The position numbers and the translations under genes were made by a program. A stretch of DNA of 64,000 bases from Aristolochia californica (taxonomy: Eukaryota; Streptophyta; Magnoliopsida; Piperales; Aristolochiaceae). The DNA lies in assembly GCA_029961685.1 (NCBI GenBank), contig JARWKL010000007.1, positions 20,593,013 to 20,657,012 on the forward strand. The letters run 5' to 3'. The stretch's first letter is position 1. Every line of letters begins with the position of its first letter. The notes beneath the pieces were generated by a model. That model had not been told where the DNA came from. It did no database searches and worked only from the letters and a program-made list of their open reading frames with translations. Positions 24,329-37,400 of this stretch are shown here, in pieces.

Positions 24329-27300
24329 TTGTGGTGTGTGAATAAATTTTCTTCATTTACTTTTTTTATTGTTTTAAACTTTTTCCGTACATCAACTATG
24401 AAATTTTCAGTTTGCTGTGATCTATTTGCCTTTTTTGTTTACGGGATGAAGGGAGAGCGAAAAACTCGAAGTTTTGATTTAAGAAAAATGTATACATTTG
24501 AAACGGAAACGCACAATGCACATATGTAGAGAGAGATAATTCCAAAGAGTGGCTATAATTTTTAGGGATTGTAAGCACCTTTTCGTTTTTATGTCTCAGG
24601 TTTTGCAATCGTCGAGAAAAATGGGTTGCGGAGGATTTTTAACTGAGTGTTGAATTGCAATCCATAAGTCATTTCATACAAAAATATAGCCCGTTACGCA
24701 TGATAAATCACATTACAATCATCTATGATTAATTATGTCAGCTTTTTGCAAATGTGCAAAATAATGGCATGTTTGACTCGGGTAAATATCCCACCACAAG
24801 TTCACTTGAGAATTTAATGAGCGTTTGTTATTCTCTTTAGAAGCTTTGCATCCTTAGCTCATTTGCATCTTTAACATGTTTCAAATATGCATATCCATTT
24901 TTAAAACATGTGTGGATGAAATCTCTCTCTTGCAAAATTCCAAGCTATTAGGGTTAAACTAGTCGAATTTCCCAAACTTGGATAACAAAACTTTTGTGTT
25001 CATTTGTGGTGTGTGAATAAATTTTCTTCATTTACTTTTTTTATTGTTTTAAACTTTTTTCGTACATCAACTATGAAATTTTCAGTTTGCTGTGATCTAT
25101 TTGCCTTTTTTGTTTACGGGATGAAGGGAGATCGAAAAACTCGAACTTTTGATTTAATAAAAATGTGTACATCTGAAACGGAAACGCACAATGCACATAT
25201 GTAGGGAGAGATAATTCCAAAGAGTGTCTGTAATTTTTAGGGATTGTAAGCACCTTTTCGTTTTTATGTGTCCGGTTTTGTAATCATCGGGAAAAATGGG
25301 TTGCGGAGGATTTTTAACTGAGTGTTGAATTGCAATCCATAAGTCATTTCATACAAAAATATAGCCCGTTACGCTTGATAAATCACATTACAATCATCTA
25401 TGATTAATTATGTCAGCTTTTTGCAAATGGGCAAAATAATGGCATGTTTGACTCGGGTAAATATCCCACCACAAGTTCACTTGAGAATTTAATGAGCGTT
25501 TGTTATTCTCTTTAAAAGCATTGCATCCATAGCTCATTTGCATCTTTAACATGTTTGAAATATGCATATCCATTTTTAAAACATGTGTGGATGAAATCTC
25601 TCTCTTGCAAAATTCCAAGCTATTAGGGTTAAACTAGTGGAATATCCCAAACTTGGATACCAAAACTCTTGTGTTCATTTGTGGTGTGTGAATAAATTTT
25701 CTTCATTTACTTTTTTAATTGTTTTAAACTTTTTCCATACATCAACTATGAAATTTTCAGTTTGCTGTGATCTATTTGCGTTTTTTGATTACGGGATGAA
25801 GGGAGAGTGAAAAACTCGAAGTTTTGATTTAAGAAAAATGTGTACATCTGAAATGGAAACGCACAATGCACATATGTAGAGAGAGATAATTCCAAAGAGT
25901 GTCTGTAATTTTTAGGGATTGTAAGCACCTTTTCGTTTTTATTTCTCCGGTTTAGCAATCATCGGGAAAAATGGGTTGCGGAGGATTTTTAACTGAGTGT
26001 TGAATTGCAATCCATAAGTCATTTCATACAAAAATATAGCCCGTTACGCATGATAAATCACATTATAATCATCTATGATTAATTATGTCAGCTTTTTGCA
26101 AATGGGCAAAATAATGGCATGTTTGACTTGGGTAAATATCCCACCACAAGTTCACTTGAGAATTTAATAAGCATTTGTTATTCTCTTTAAAAGCTTTGCA
26201 TCCATAGCTCATTTGAATCTTTAACATGTTTCAAATATGCATATCCATTTCTAAAACATGTGTGGATGAAATCTCTCTCTTGCAAAATTCCAAGCTATTA
26301 GGGTTGAACTAGTGGAATTTCTCAAACTTGGACAACAAAACTTTTGTGTTCATTTGTGGTGTGTGAATAAATTTTCTTCATTTACTTTTTTTATTGTTTT
26401 AAACTTTTTCCGTACATCAACTACGAAATTTTCAGTTTGCTGTGATCTATTTGCCTTTTTTGTATGCGGGATGAAGGGAGAGCGAAAACTCAAAGTTTTG
26501 ATTTAAGAAAAATGTGTACATCTGAAACGGAAACGCACAATGCACATATGTAGAGAGAGATAATTCCAAAGAGTGTCTGTAATTTTTAGGGATTGTAAGC
26601 ACCTTTTCGTTTTTATGTCTCAGGTTTTGCAATCGTCGGGAAAAATGGGTTGCAGAGGATTTTTAACAGAGTGTTGAATTGCAATCCATAAGTCATTTCA
26701 TACAAAAATATCACCCGTTACGCATGATAAATCACATTACAATCATCTATGATTAATTATGTTAGCTTTTTGCAAATGGGCAAAATAATGACATGTTTGA
26801 CTCGGGTAAATATCCCACCACAAGTTCACTTGAGAATTTAATGTGCGTTTGTTATTCTCTTTAAAACTTTTGCATCCATAGCTCATTTGCATCTTTAACA
26901 TGTTTCAAACATGCATATCCATTTTTAAAACATGTGTGGATGAAATCTCTCTCTTGCAAAATTCCAAGCTATTAGGGTTAAACTTGTGGAATTTCCCAAA
27001 ATTGGATAACAAAACATTTGTGTTCTTTTGTGGTGTGTGAATAAATTTTCTTCATTTACTTTTTTTATTGTTTTAAACTTTTTCCGTACATCAACTATGA
27101 AACTTTCATTTTGCTGTGATCTATTTGCCTTTTTTGTTTACGGGATAAAGGGAGAGCGAAATACTCGAAGTTTTGATTTAAGAAAAATGTGTACATCTGA
27201 AACGGAAACGCATAATGCACATATGTAGAGAGATATAATTCCAAAGAGTGTCTGTAAATTTAGGGATTGTAAGCACCTTTTCGTTTTTATGTCTCAGGTT

Positions 27301-29721
27301 TTGCAATCGTCGGGAAAAATGGGTTGCGGAGGATTTTTAACTGAGTGTTGAATTGCAATCCATAAGTCATTTCATACAAAAATATAGCCCGGTATGCATG
27401 ATAAATCACATTACAATCATCTATGATTAATTATGTCAGCTTTTTGCAAATGGGCAAAATAATGGCATGTTTGACTCTGGTAAATATCCCACCGCAAGTT
27501 CACTTGAGAATTTGATGAGCGTTTGTTATTCTCTTTAAAGCTTTGCATCCATAGCTCATTTGCATCTTTAACATGTTTCAAATATGCATATCCATTTTTA
27601 AAACATGTGTGGATGAAATCTCTCTCTTGCAAAATTCCAAGCTATTAGGGTTAAACTAGTGGAATTTCCCTAACTTGGATAACAAAACTTTTGTGTTCAT
27701 TTGTGGTGTGTGAATAAATTTTCTTCATTTACTTTTTTTATTGTTTTAAACTTTTTCCCTACATCAACTATGAAATTTTCAGTTTGCTGTGATCTATTTG
27801 CCTTTTTTGTTTACGGGATGAAGGGAGAGCGAAAAACTCGAAGTTTTGATTTAAGAAAAATGTGTACATCTGAAATGGAAACGCACAATGCACATATGTA
27901 GAGAGAGATAATTCCAAAGAGTGTCTGTAATTTTTAGGGATTGTAAGCACCTTTTTGTTTTTATGTCTCAGGTTTTGCAATCGTCGGGAAAAATGGGTTG
28001 CGGTGGATTTTTAACTGAGTGTTGAATTGCAATGCATAAGTCATTTCATAAAAAAATATCACCCGTTACGCATGATAAATCACATTGCAATCATCTATGA
28101 TTAATTATGTCAGCTTTTTGCAAATGGGCAAAATAATGGCATGTTTGACTCGGGTAAATATCCCACCACAAGTTCACTTGAGAATTTAATGAGCGTTTGT
28201 TATTCTCTTTAAAACTTTTGCATCCATGGCTCATTTGCATCTTTAACATGTTTCAAACATGCATATCCATTTTTAAAACATGTGTGGATGAAATCTCTCT
28301 CTTGCAAAATTCCAAGCTATTCGGGTTAAACTTGTGGAATTTCCCAAAATTGATAACAAAACTTTTGTGTTCATTTGTGTTGGGCGAATAAATTTTCTTT
28401 TTTATATTTGTTATTGTTTGAAATTTTTTCCATACATCAACTATAAAATTTTCATTTTGTTGTAAGCTTTTTGCCTTGTTTGTTTTCGGGATGAAGGGAG
28501 AGCAAAAAGTCAAAGTTTTGATTTAAGAAAAAAGCGTACATCTAAAATGGAAAAGCACAATGCACAATTGTAGGGAGAGATAATTCCAAAGAGTGTCTGT
28601 AATTTTTAGGGATTGTAAGCTGTTTTTAGTTTTTATCTCTCAGGTTTTGCAATCGTGGGGAAAAATTGGTGGTAGAGGATTTTTAACTGAGTGTTGAATT
28701 GCAATCCATAAGTCATTTCATGCAAAAATAGAGCCCGTTACGCATGATAAATCTCTTTACAATCATCTATGATTGTTAGATCACATTTTTGGAAATGGGC
28801 AAAATAATGACTTGTTAGACTCGGGTAAATATCCCACCGCGCGTTCACTTGAGAATTTAATGAGCGTTTGTTATTCTCGTTAAAAGCTTTGGATCCATAA
28901 GTCATTTGAATCTTTATCATGTTTCAAGCATGCATATCCATTTTTAAAACATGTGTAGAAAAAATATCCTTCATGTAAAATTCCAAGCTTAATAGGGTTG
29001 GACTAATGGAATTTCCCAAACTTGGATAACAAAACTTTTGTGTTCATTTGTGGTGTGTGAATAGATATTTTTTATTTAAATTAGATATTGTTTTAAATAT
29101 TTTCCACACATCAACTATAAAATTTTTATTTTGTTGTGATCTTTTTTGCCTTCTTTGTTTATGGGATGAAGGGGGAGCGAAAACTCAAAGTTCTGATTTA
29201 AGAAAAAAGTGTACATCTAAAATGGAAATGCACAATGCACAATTGTAGAGAGAGATATTTCCAAAGAGTGTCTGTATGTTTTAGGGATCGTATGCACTCT
29301 TTGGTTTTTATATCTAAGGTTTTGGAATCGTCGGGAAACGGGGGAGGCCGGCGATTTTTAACTGAGTGTTGAATTGGAATCCATAAGTCATTTCATACCA
29401 AAATATAGCCCGTTACGCATGACAAATCACTTTACAATGTTCTGTGATTGTTAGCTCAACTTTTTGAATATGGGCAAAATAATGGCTTGTTTGACTCGGG
29501 CAAATATGCCACCGCACGTTCACTTGAGAATTTAATGAGCGTTTGTTATTCTCTTTAAAAGCTTTGGATCCATAGGTCATTTGAATCTTTAACATGTTTC
29601 TGGGATGCATACCCATTTTTAAAACATGTGTAGAAAAAATGTCCTTCATGTAAAATTCCAAGATATTAGTTTTGGACTAGAGGAATTTCCCAAACTTGGA
29701 TAACAAAACTTTTGTGTTCAT
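24329..29721. repeat. HOR unit: six A, then B, C (second copy, one A lost)
   Basis: Monomers start at 24329, 25004, 25679, 26354, 27028 and 27701 (A), 28375 (B) and 29048 (C). It copies 15567-20394 minus one A monomer, then continues as a complete B and C beyond 28,481. The B has CAAAAATAGAGCCC and AAAGCGTACATC as private changes. Confidence 0.9.
26683..26711. other. Crossover interval of a one-monomer deletion
   Basis: In copy 1, monomers 17592 and 18266 are distinct. In copy 2 a single monomer (26354) begins like 17592 (GTTGCAGAGG, AATCCATAAG) and continues like 18266 (ATATCACCCG, then TTAATGTGCG). The switch falls between the last 17592-type base near 26,686 and the first 18266-type bases near 26,711. 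Exactly one monomer length was lost, so pairing was in phase. Confidence 0.85.
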
Positions 29722-31742
29722 TTGTGGTGTGTGAATAAATTTCTTCATTTACTTTTTTTATTTTTTTAAACTTTTTTCGTACATCAACTTTGAAATTTTC
29801 AGTTTGTTGTGATCTATTTGCCTTTTTTCTTTACGGGATGATGGGAGAGCGAAAAACTCAAAGTTTTGATTTAAGAAAAATGTGTACATCTGAAACGTAA
29901 ACGCACAATGCACATATGTATAGAGAGATAATTCCAAAGAGCGTCTGTAATTTTTAGGGATTGTAAGCACCTTTTCGTTTTTATGTCTCAGGTTTTGCAA
30001 TCGTCGGGAAAAATGGGTTGCGGAGGATTTTTAACTGAGTGTTGAATTGCAATCCACATGTCATTTCATACAAAAATATAGCCCGTTACGCATGATAAAT
30101 CACATTACAATCATCTATGATTAATTATGTCAGCTTTTTGCAAATGGGCAAAGTAATGACATGTTTGACTCGGGTAAATATCCCACCGCTAGTTCACTTG
30201 AGAATTTAATGAGCGTTTGTTATTCTCTTTAAAAGCTTTGCATCCATAGCTCATTTGCATCTTTAACATGTTTCAAACATGCATATCCATTTTAAAAACA
30301 GGTGTGGATGAAATCTTTCTCTTGCAAAATTCCAAGCTATTAGGGTTAAACTAGTGGAATTTCCCAAAATTGGATAACAAAACTTTTGTGTTCATTTGTG
30401 TTGGGCGAATAAATTTTCGTTATTTATATTTATTATTGTTTTAAATCTTTTCCATACATCAACTATAAAATTTTCTTTTTGTTGTAAGCTTTTTGCCTTG
30501 TTTGTTTTCGGGATGAAGGGAGAGAGAAAAGTCAAAGTTTTGATTTAAGAAAAAAGTGTACATCTAAAATGGAAAAGCACAATGCACAATTGTAGGGAGA
30601 GATAACTCCAAAGAGTGTCTGTAATTTCTAGGGACTGTAAGCTCTTTTTAGTTTTTATATCTCAGGTTTTGCAATCGTCGGGAAAAATTTGTGGCAGAGG
30701 ATTTTTAACTGAGTGTTGAATTGCAATCCATAAGTCATTTCATACAAATATATAGCCCGTTACGCATGATAAATCACTTTACAATCATCTATGATTGTTA
30801 GATCACATTTTTGAAAATGGGCAAAATAATGACTTGTTAGACTTGGGTAAATATCCCACAGCACGTTCACTTGAGAATTTAGTGAGCGTTTGTTATTCTT
30901 GTTAAAAGCTTTGGATCCATAAGTCATTTGAATCTTTAACATGTTTCAAGCATGCATATCGATTTTTAAAACATGTGTAGAAAAATCTCCTTCATGTAAA
31001 ATTCCAAGCTTAATCGGGTTGGACTAATGGAATTTCCCAAACTAGGATAACAAAACTTTTGTGTTCATTTGTGGTGTGTGCATAGATATTTTTTATTTAC
31101 ATTAGTTATTATTTTAAATATTTTCCACACATCAACTATAAAATTTTTATTTTGTTGTGATCTTTTTTGCCTTTTTTGTTTACGGGATGAAGGGGGAGCG
31201 AAAACTCAAAGTTCTAATTTAAGAAAAAAGTGTACATCTAAAATGGAAATGCACAATGCACAAATGTAGAGAGAGATATTTCCAAAGAGTGTCTGTATGT
31301 TTTAGGGATCGTATGCACTCTTTGGTTTTTATATCTAAGGTTGTGCAATCGTCGGGAAACGGGGGAGGCGGGCGATTTTTAACTGAGTGTTGAATTGCAA
31401 TCCATAAGTCATTTCATACCAAAATATAGCCGGTTACGCATGACACATCACTTTACAATGTTTTGTGATTGTTAGCTCAGCTTTTTGAATGTGGGCAAAA
31501 TAATGGCTTGTTAGACTCGGGCAAATATCCCACCGCACGTTCACTTGAGAATTTAATGAGCGTTTGTTGTTCTCTTTAAAAGCTTTGGATCCATAGGTCA
31601 TTTGAATGTTTAACATGTTTTTGGCATGCATAGCCATTTTTAAAACATGTGTAGAAAAAATCTCCTTCATGTAAAATTCCAAGATATTAGTTTTGGACTA
31701 GTGGAATTTCCAAAACTTGGATAACAAAGCTTTTATGTTTAT
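29722..31742. repeat. HOR unit: A2-B-C trimer (2,021 bp)
   Basis: Monomers start at 29722 (A2), 30396 (B) and 31069 (C). The B member shares GATAACTCCAAAG and AATTTCTAGGGACTG with the B at 8841, so those two B copies are closer to each other than to the rest. Confidence 0.9.
30396..31068. repeat. Reference monomer, subfamily B (673 bp)
   Basis: It starts TGTGTTGGGCGAATAAATT, then TTTATATTTATTATTG, TTGTAAGCTTTTTGCC and GTTTTCGGGATGAAGG. Later diagnostics are AAGCACAATGCACAATTG, GTAAGCTCTTTTTAG, a GTGGCAGAGG block, ATGATTGTTAGATCACATTT, GACTTGTTAGACT, CGTTCAC, GTTAAAAGCTTTGGATCC, CAAGCATGCATATC and CTCCTTCATG, with the terminus CTTAATCGGGTTGGACTAA (TAATAGGG in most copies). B carries extra HindIII sites and a BamHI site that A lacks. 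Twelve full B copies occur, and a C-type 5' end follows each of them. Confidence 0.92.
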
Positions 31743-32415
31743 TTGTGGTGTGTGAATAAATTTCTTCATTTACTTTTTTTATTGTTTTAAACTTTTTTCG
31801 TACATCAACTATGAAATTTTCTCTTTGTTGTGATTTATTTGCCTTTTTTGTTAACGGGATGAAGGGAGAGCGACAACTCAAAGTTTTGATTTAAGAAAAA
31901 TGTGTACATCTGAAACGTAAACGCACACTGCACATATGTAGAGAGAGATAATTCCAAAGAGTGTCTGTCATTTTTATGGATTGTAAGCACCTTTTCGTTT
32001 TTATGTCTCAGGTTTTGCAATCGTCGGGAAAAATGGGTTGCGGAGGATTTTTAACTGAGTGTTGAATTTCAATCCATAAGTCATTTCATACAAAAATATA
32101 GCCCGTTACGCATGATAAATCACATTATAATCATCTATGATTAATTATGTCAGCTTGTTGCAAATGGGCAAAATAATGACATGTTTGACTCGGGTAAATA
32201 TCCCACCGCAAGTTCACTTGAGAATTTAATGAGCGTTTGTTATTCTCTTTAAAAGCTTTGCATCCATAGGTCATTTGTATCTGGAATATGTTTCAAACAT
32301 GCATATCCATTTTAAAAACATGTGTGGATGAAATCTCTCTCTTGCAAAATTCCAGGCTATTAGGGTTAAACTAGTGGAATTTCCCCAAATTGGATAACAA
32401 AACTTTTGTGTTCAT

Positions 32416-33089
32416 TTGTGTTGGGTGAATAAATTTTCTTTATTTATATTTGTTATTGTTTTAAATTTTTTCCATACATCAACTATAAAATTTTCATTTT
32501 GTTGTAAGCTTTTTGCCTTGTTTGTTTTCGGGATGAAGGGAGAGCGAAAAGTCAAAGTTTTGATTTAAGAAAAATGTGTACATCCAAAATGGAAAACCAC
32601 AATACACAATTGTAGGGAGAGATAATTCCAAAGAGTGTCTGTAATTTTTAGGGATTGTAAGATCTTTTTAGTTTTTATATCTTAGCTTTTGCAATCATCG
32701 GGAAAAATTGGTGGCAGAGCATTTTTAACTGAGTGTCGAATAGCAATCCATAGGTCATTTCATATAAAAATATAACCCGTTACGCATGATAAATAACATT
32801 ACAATCATCTATGATTAATTATGTCAGCTTTTTTCAATTGGGCAAAATAATGACATGTTTGACTCGGGTAAATATCCCACCGCAAGTTCACTTGAGAATT
32901 TAATGAGCGTTTGTTATTCTCTTTAAAAGCTTTGCATCCACAGATCATTTGCATCTTTAACATGTTTCAAACATGGATATCCATTTTAAAAACATGTGTG
33001 GATGAAATCTCTCTCTTGTAAAATTCCAAGCTATTAGGGTTAAACTAGTGGAATTTCCCAAAATTGGATAACAAAACTTTTGTGTTAAT
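32416..33089. repeat. Reference monomer, B' type (B-like 5' part, A 3' part)
   Basis: The first ~370 bp is B (TTGGGTGAATAAATT, TTGTAAGCTTTTTGCC, CACAATTGTAGGGAGAG, GTGGCAGAG). From about base 32,790 it reads as A2: ACATTACAATCATC, ATTAATTATGTCAG, AATGACATG and CCGCAAGTTCAC. Monomers of this kind start at 2082, 4335, 5913, 7492, 32416, 35786 and 50038. The copies in the first 8 kb have an A-like start, GAATAAATTTTCTTC, before the B block GTTTTCAGGATGAACG. The type is probably an old B/A recombinant that was later re-amplified. Confidence 0.82.
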
Positions 33090-33762
33090 TTGTGTTGGGG
33101 AATAAATTTTCTTCATTTATATTTTTTATTGTTTTAAATTTTTTCCATACATCAACTATAAAATTTTCATTTTGTTGTAAGTTTTTTGCCTTGTTTGTTT
33201 TTGGGATGTAGGAAGAGCAAAAAGTCAAAGTTTTGATTTAAGAAAAAAGTGTACATCTAAAATGGAAAAGCACAATCCACAATTGTAGGTAGAGATAATT
33301 CCAAAGAGTGTCTGTAATTTTTAGGGATTGTAAGCTCTTTTTAGTTTTTATATCTCAGGTTTTGGAATCGTCGGTAAAAATTGGTGGCAGAGGATTTTTA
33401 ACTGAGTGTTGAATTGCAATCCATAAGTCACTTCATACAAAAATATTGCCCGTTACGCATGATAAATCACTTTACAATCATCTATGATTGTTAGATCACA
33501 TTTTTGAAAATGGGCAAAATAATGACGTGTTAGACTCGGGTAAATATCCCACCGCACGTTCACTTGAGAATTTAATGAGCGTTTGTTATTCTTGTTAAAA
33601 GCTTTGGATCCATAAGTCATTTGAATCTTTAACATGTTTCAAGCATGCATATCCATTTTTAAAACATGTGTAGAAAAATTCTCCTTCATGTAAAATTCCA
33701 AGCTTAATAGGGTTGGACTAATGGAATTTCCCAAACTTGGATAACAAAACTTTTGTGTTCAT

Positions 33763-34436
33763 TTGTGGTGTGTGAATAGATATTTTTTATTTACATTAGT
33801 TATTATTTTAAATATTTTCCACACATCAACTATAAAATTTTTATTTTGTTGTGATCTTTTTTGCCTTTTATGTTTACGGGATGAAGGGGGAGCGAAAACT
33901 CAAAGTTCTTATTTAAGAAAAAAGTGTACATCTAAAATGGAAATGCAGAATGCACAAATGTAGAGAGAGATATTTCCAAAGAGTGTCTGTATGTTTTAGG
34001 GATCGTATGCACTCTTTCGTTTTTATATCTAAGGTTTTGCAATCGTCGGGAAACGGGGGAGGCGGGCGATTTTTAACTGAGTGTTGAATTGCAATCCATA
34101 AGTCATTTCATACCAAAATATAGCCCGTTACGCATGACAAATCACTTTACAATGTTTTGTGATTGTTAGCTCAACTTTTTAAATATGGGCAAAATAATGG
34201 CTTGTTAGACTCGGGCAAATATCCCACCGCACGTTCACTTGAGAATTTAATGAGCGTTTGTTATTCTCTTTAAAAGCTTTGGATCCATAGGTCATTCGAA
34301 TCTTTAACATGTTTCTGGCATGCATACCCATTTTTAAAACATGTGTAGAAAAAATCTCCTTCATGTAAAATTCCAAGATATTAGTTTTGGACCAGTGGAA
34401 TTTCCCAAACTTGGATAACAAAACTTTTGTGTTCAT
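33763..34436. repeat. Reference monomer, subfamily C (674 bp)
   Basis: It starts GTGAATAGATATTTTTTATT, then ACATTAGTTATTATTTT, CCACACATCAACTATAAA, GGGATGAAGGGGGAGCG, GATATTTCCAAAG, GTATGTTTTAGGGATCG, GGGGGAGGCGGGCG (the most GC-rich stretch in any subfamily), ACCAAAATATAGCCC, GCATGACAAATCAC, GTTAGCTCAAC, TCGGGCAAATATCCC and TTTCTGGCATGCATACCC, with the terminus GATATTAGTTTTGG. It has a BamHI site (GGATCC) and an SphI site (GCATGC). Thirteen full copies occur; nearly all are followed by an A monomer. Confidence 0.92.
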
Positions 34437-37400
34437 TTGTGGTGTGTGAATAGATTTCTTCATTTACTTTTTTTATTTTTTTAAACTTTTTACGTACATA
34501 TACTATGAAATTTTCACTTTGCTGTGATATATTTGCCTTTTTTGTTAACGGGATGAAGGGAGAGCGAAAAACTCGAAGTTTTGATTTAACAAGAATGTGT
34601 ACATCTGAAACGCAAACGCACAATGCACATATGTAGAGAGAGATAATTCCAAAGAATGTCTGTCATTTTTAGGGATTGTAAGCACCTTTTCGTTTTTATG
34701 TCTTAGGTTTTGCAATCGTCGGGAAAAATAGGTTGCGGAGGATTTTTAACTGAGTGTTGAATTGCAATCCATAAGTCATTTCATACAAAAATATAGCCTG
34801 TTACGCATGATAAATCACATTACAATCATCTATGATTAATTATGTCATCTTTTTGCAAATGGGCAAAAAAATGGCATGTTTGACTCGGGTAAATATCCTA
34901 CCACAAGTTCACTTGAGAATTTAATGAGCGTTTGTTATTCTCTTTAAAAGCTTTGCATCCATAGCTCATTTGCATCTTTAACATGTTTCAAATATGCATA
35001 TCCATTTTTAAAACATGTGTGGATGAAATCTCTCTCTTGCAAAATTCCAAGCTATTAGGGTTAATCTAGTGGAATTTCCCAAACTTGGATAACAAAACTT
35101 TTGTGTTCATTTGTGGTGTGTGAATAAATTTTCTTCATTTACTTTTTTTATTGTTTTAAACTTTTTCCGTACATCAACTATGAAATTTTCAGTTTGCTTT
35201 GATATTTTTGCCTTTTTTCTTTACGGGATGAAGGGAGAACGAAAAACTCGAAGTTTTGATTTAAGAAAAATGTGTACATCTGAAACGGAAACGCAAAATG
35301 CACATATGTAGAGAGAGATAATTCCAAAGAGTGTCTGTCATTTTTAGGGATTGTAAGCACCTTTTCGTTTTTATGTCTCAGGTTTTGCAATCGTCGGGAA
35401 AAATGGGTTGCGGAGGATTTTTAACTGAGTGTTGAATTGAAATCCATAAGTCATTCCATACAAAAATATAGCCCATTACGCATGATAAATCACATTACAA
35501 TCTTCTATGATTAATTATGTCAGCTTGTTGCAAATAGGCAAAATAATGACATGTTTGACTCGGGTAAATATCCCACCTCAAGTTCACTTGAGAATTTAAT
35601 GAGCGTTTGTTATTCTTTTTAAAAGCTTTGCATCCATAGCTCATTTGTATCTTGAACATGTTTCAAACATGCATATCCATTTTAAAAACATGTGTGGATG
35701 AAATCTCTCTCTTGCAAAATTCCAAGCTATTAGGGTTAAACAAGTGGAATTTCCCAAAATTGGATAACTAAACTTTGGTGTTCATTTGTGTTGGGTGAAT
35801 AAATTTTCTTTATTTATATTTGTTATTGTTTTAAATTTTTTCCATACATCAACTATAAAATTTTCATTTTGTTGTAAGATTTTTGCCTTGTTTGTTTTCG
35901 GGATGAAGGGAGAGCGAAAAGTCAAAGTTTTGATTTAAGAAAAATGTGTACATCCAAAATGGAAAAGCACAATGCAAAATTGTAGGGAGAGATAATTCCA
36001 AAGAGTGTCTGTAATTTTTAGGGATTGTTAGCTCTTTTTAGTTTTTATATCTTAGCTTTTGCAATCGTCGGGAAAAATTGGTGGCAGAGGATTTTTAACT
36101 GAGTGTTGAATTGCAATCCATAAGTCATTTCACACAAAAATATAGCCCGTTACGCATGATAAATCACATTACAATAATCTATGATTAATTATGTCAGCTT
36201 TTTGCAAATGGGCAAAATAATGACATGTTTGACTCGGGTAAATATCCCACCGCAAGTTCACTTGAGAATTTAATGAGCGTTAGTTATTCTCTTTAAAAGC
36301 TTTGCATCCATAGCTCATTTGCATCTTTAACATGTTTTAAACATGCATATCCATTTTAAAAACATGTGTGGATGAAATCTCTCTCTTGTAAAATTCCAAG
36401 CTATTAGGGTGAAACTAGTGGAATTTCCCAAAATTGGATAACAAAACTTTTGTGTTAATTTGTGTTGGGGAATAAATTTTCTTCATTTATATTTGTTATT
36501 GTTTTAAATTTTTTCCATACATCAACTATAAAATTTTCATTTTGTTGTAAGCTTTTTGCCTTGTTTGTTTTCGGGATGAAGGGAGAGCGAAAAGTCAAAG
36601 TTTTGATTTAAGAAAAAAGTGTACATCCAAAATGGAAAAGCACAATGCACAATTGTAAGGAGAGATAATTCCAAAGAGTGTCTGTAATTTTTAGGGATTG
36701 TAAGCTCTATTTAGTTTTTATATATCAGATTTTGCAATCGTCGGGAAAAATTGGTGGCACAGGATTTTTAACGGAGTGTTGAATTGCGATCCATAAGTCA
36801 TTTCATACAAAAATATAATCCGTTACGCATGATAAATCAACTTGCAATCTCCTATGATTGTTAGATCACATTTTTGAAAATGGGCAAAATAATGACTTGT
36901 TAAACTCGGGTAAATATCCCACTGCACGTTCACTTGAGAATTTAATGAGCATTTGTTGTTCTCGTTAAAAGCTTTGGATCCATAAGTCATTTGAATCTTT
37001 ACATTGTTTCAAGCATGCATATCCATTTTTAAAACATGTGTAGAAAAAATCTCCTTCATGTAAAATTCCAAGCTTAATAGGGTTGGACTAATGGAATTTC
37101 CCAAACTTGGATAACTAAACTTTTGTGTTCATTTGTGGTGTGTGAATAGATATTTTTTATTTAAATTAGTTATTATTTTAAATATTTTCAACACATCAAC
37201 TATAAAATTTTTATTTTGTTGTGATCTTTTTTGCCTTTTTTGTTTACGGGATGAAGGGGGAGTGAAAGCTCAAAGTTCTGATTTATGAAAAAAGTGTACA
37301 TCTAAAATGGAAATGCACAATGCACAAATGTAGAGAGAGATATTTCCAAAGAGTGTCTGTATGTTTTATGGATCGTATGCCCTCTTTCGTTTTTATATCT

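Larger units (their letters stand above)
20395..28481. repeat. 8.1-kb tandem segmental duplication, copy 2 (12 monomers)
   Basis: This copy runs from the B/C junction at 20,394/20,395 to 28,481, where it rejoins an unbroken B monomer. It is 675 bp shorter than copy 1 because one A monomer is missing. The end is sharp: both copies read GCCTTGTTT, then copy 1 goes to CTTTACGGG and copy 2 to GTTTTCGGG. Confidence 0.87.
31743..34436. repeat. HOR unit: A2-B'-B-C (2,694 bp)
   Basis: Monomers start at 31743 (A2), 32416 (B'), 33090 (B) and 33763 (C). Private markers include TATCTTAGCTTTTGCAATC, the start TTAATTTGTGTTGGGGAATA and ACATCCAAAATGG. The same set recurs 3,370 bp downstream. Confidence 0.9.

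Noticed and set aside
29413..29661. 82-codon minus-strand open frame in C monomers (KEIFSTHVLKMG-like product)
   Set aside because: It is present only where the C sequence is intact, starts at TTG, is truncated in B and A relatives, and resembles no protein I recognise.
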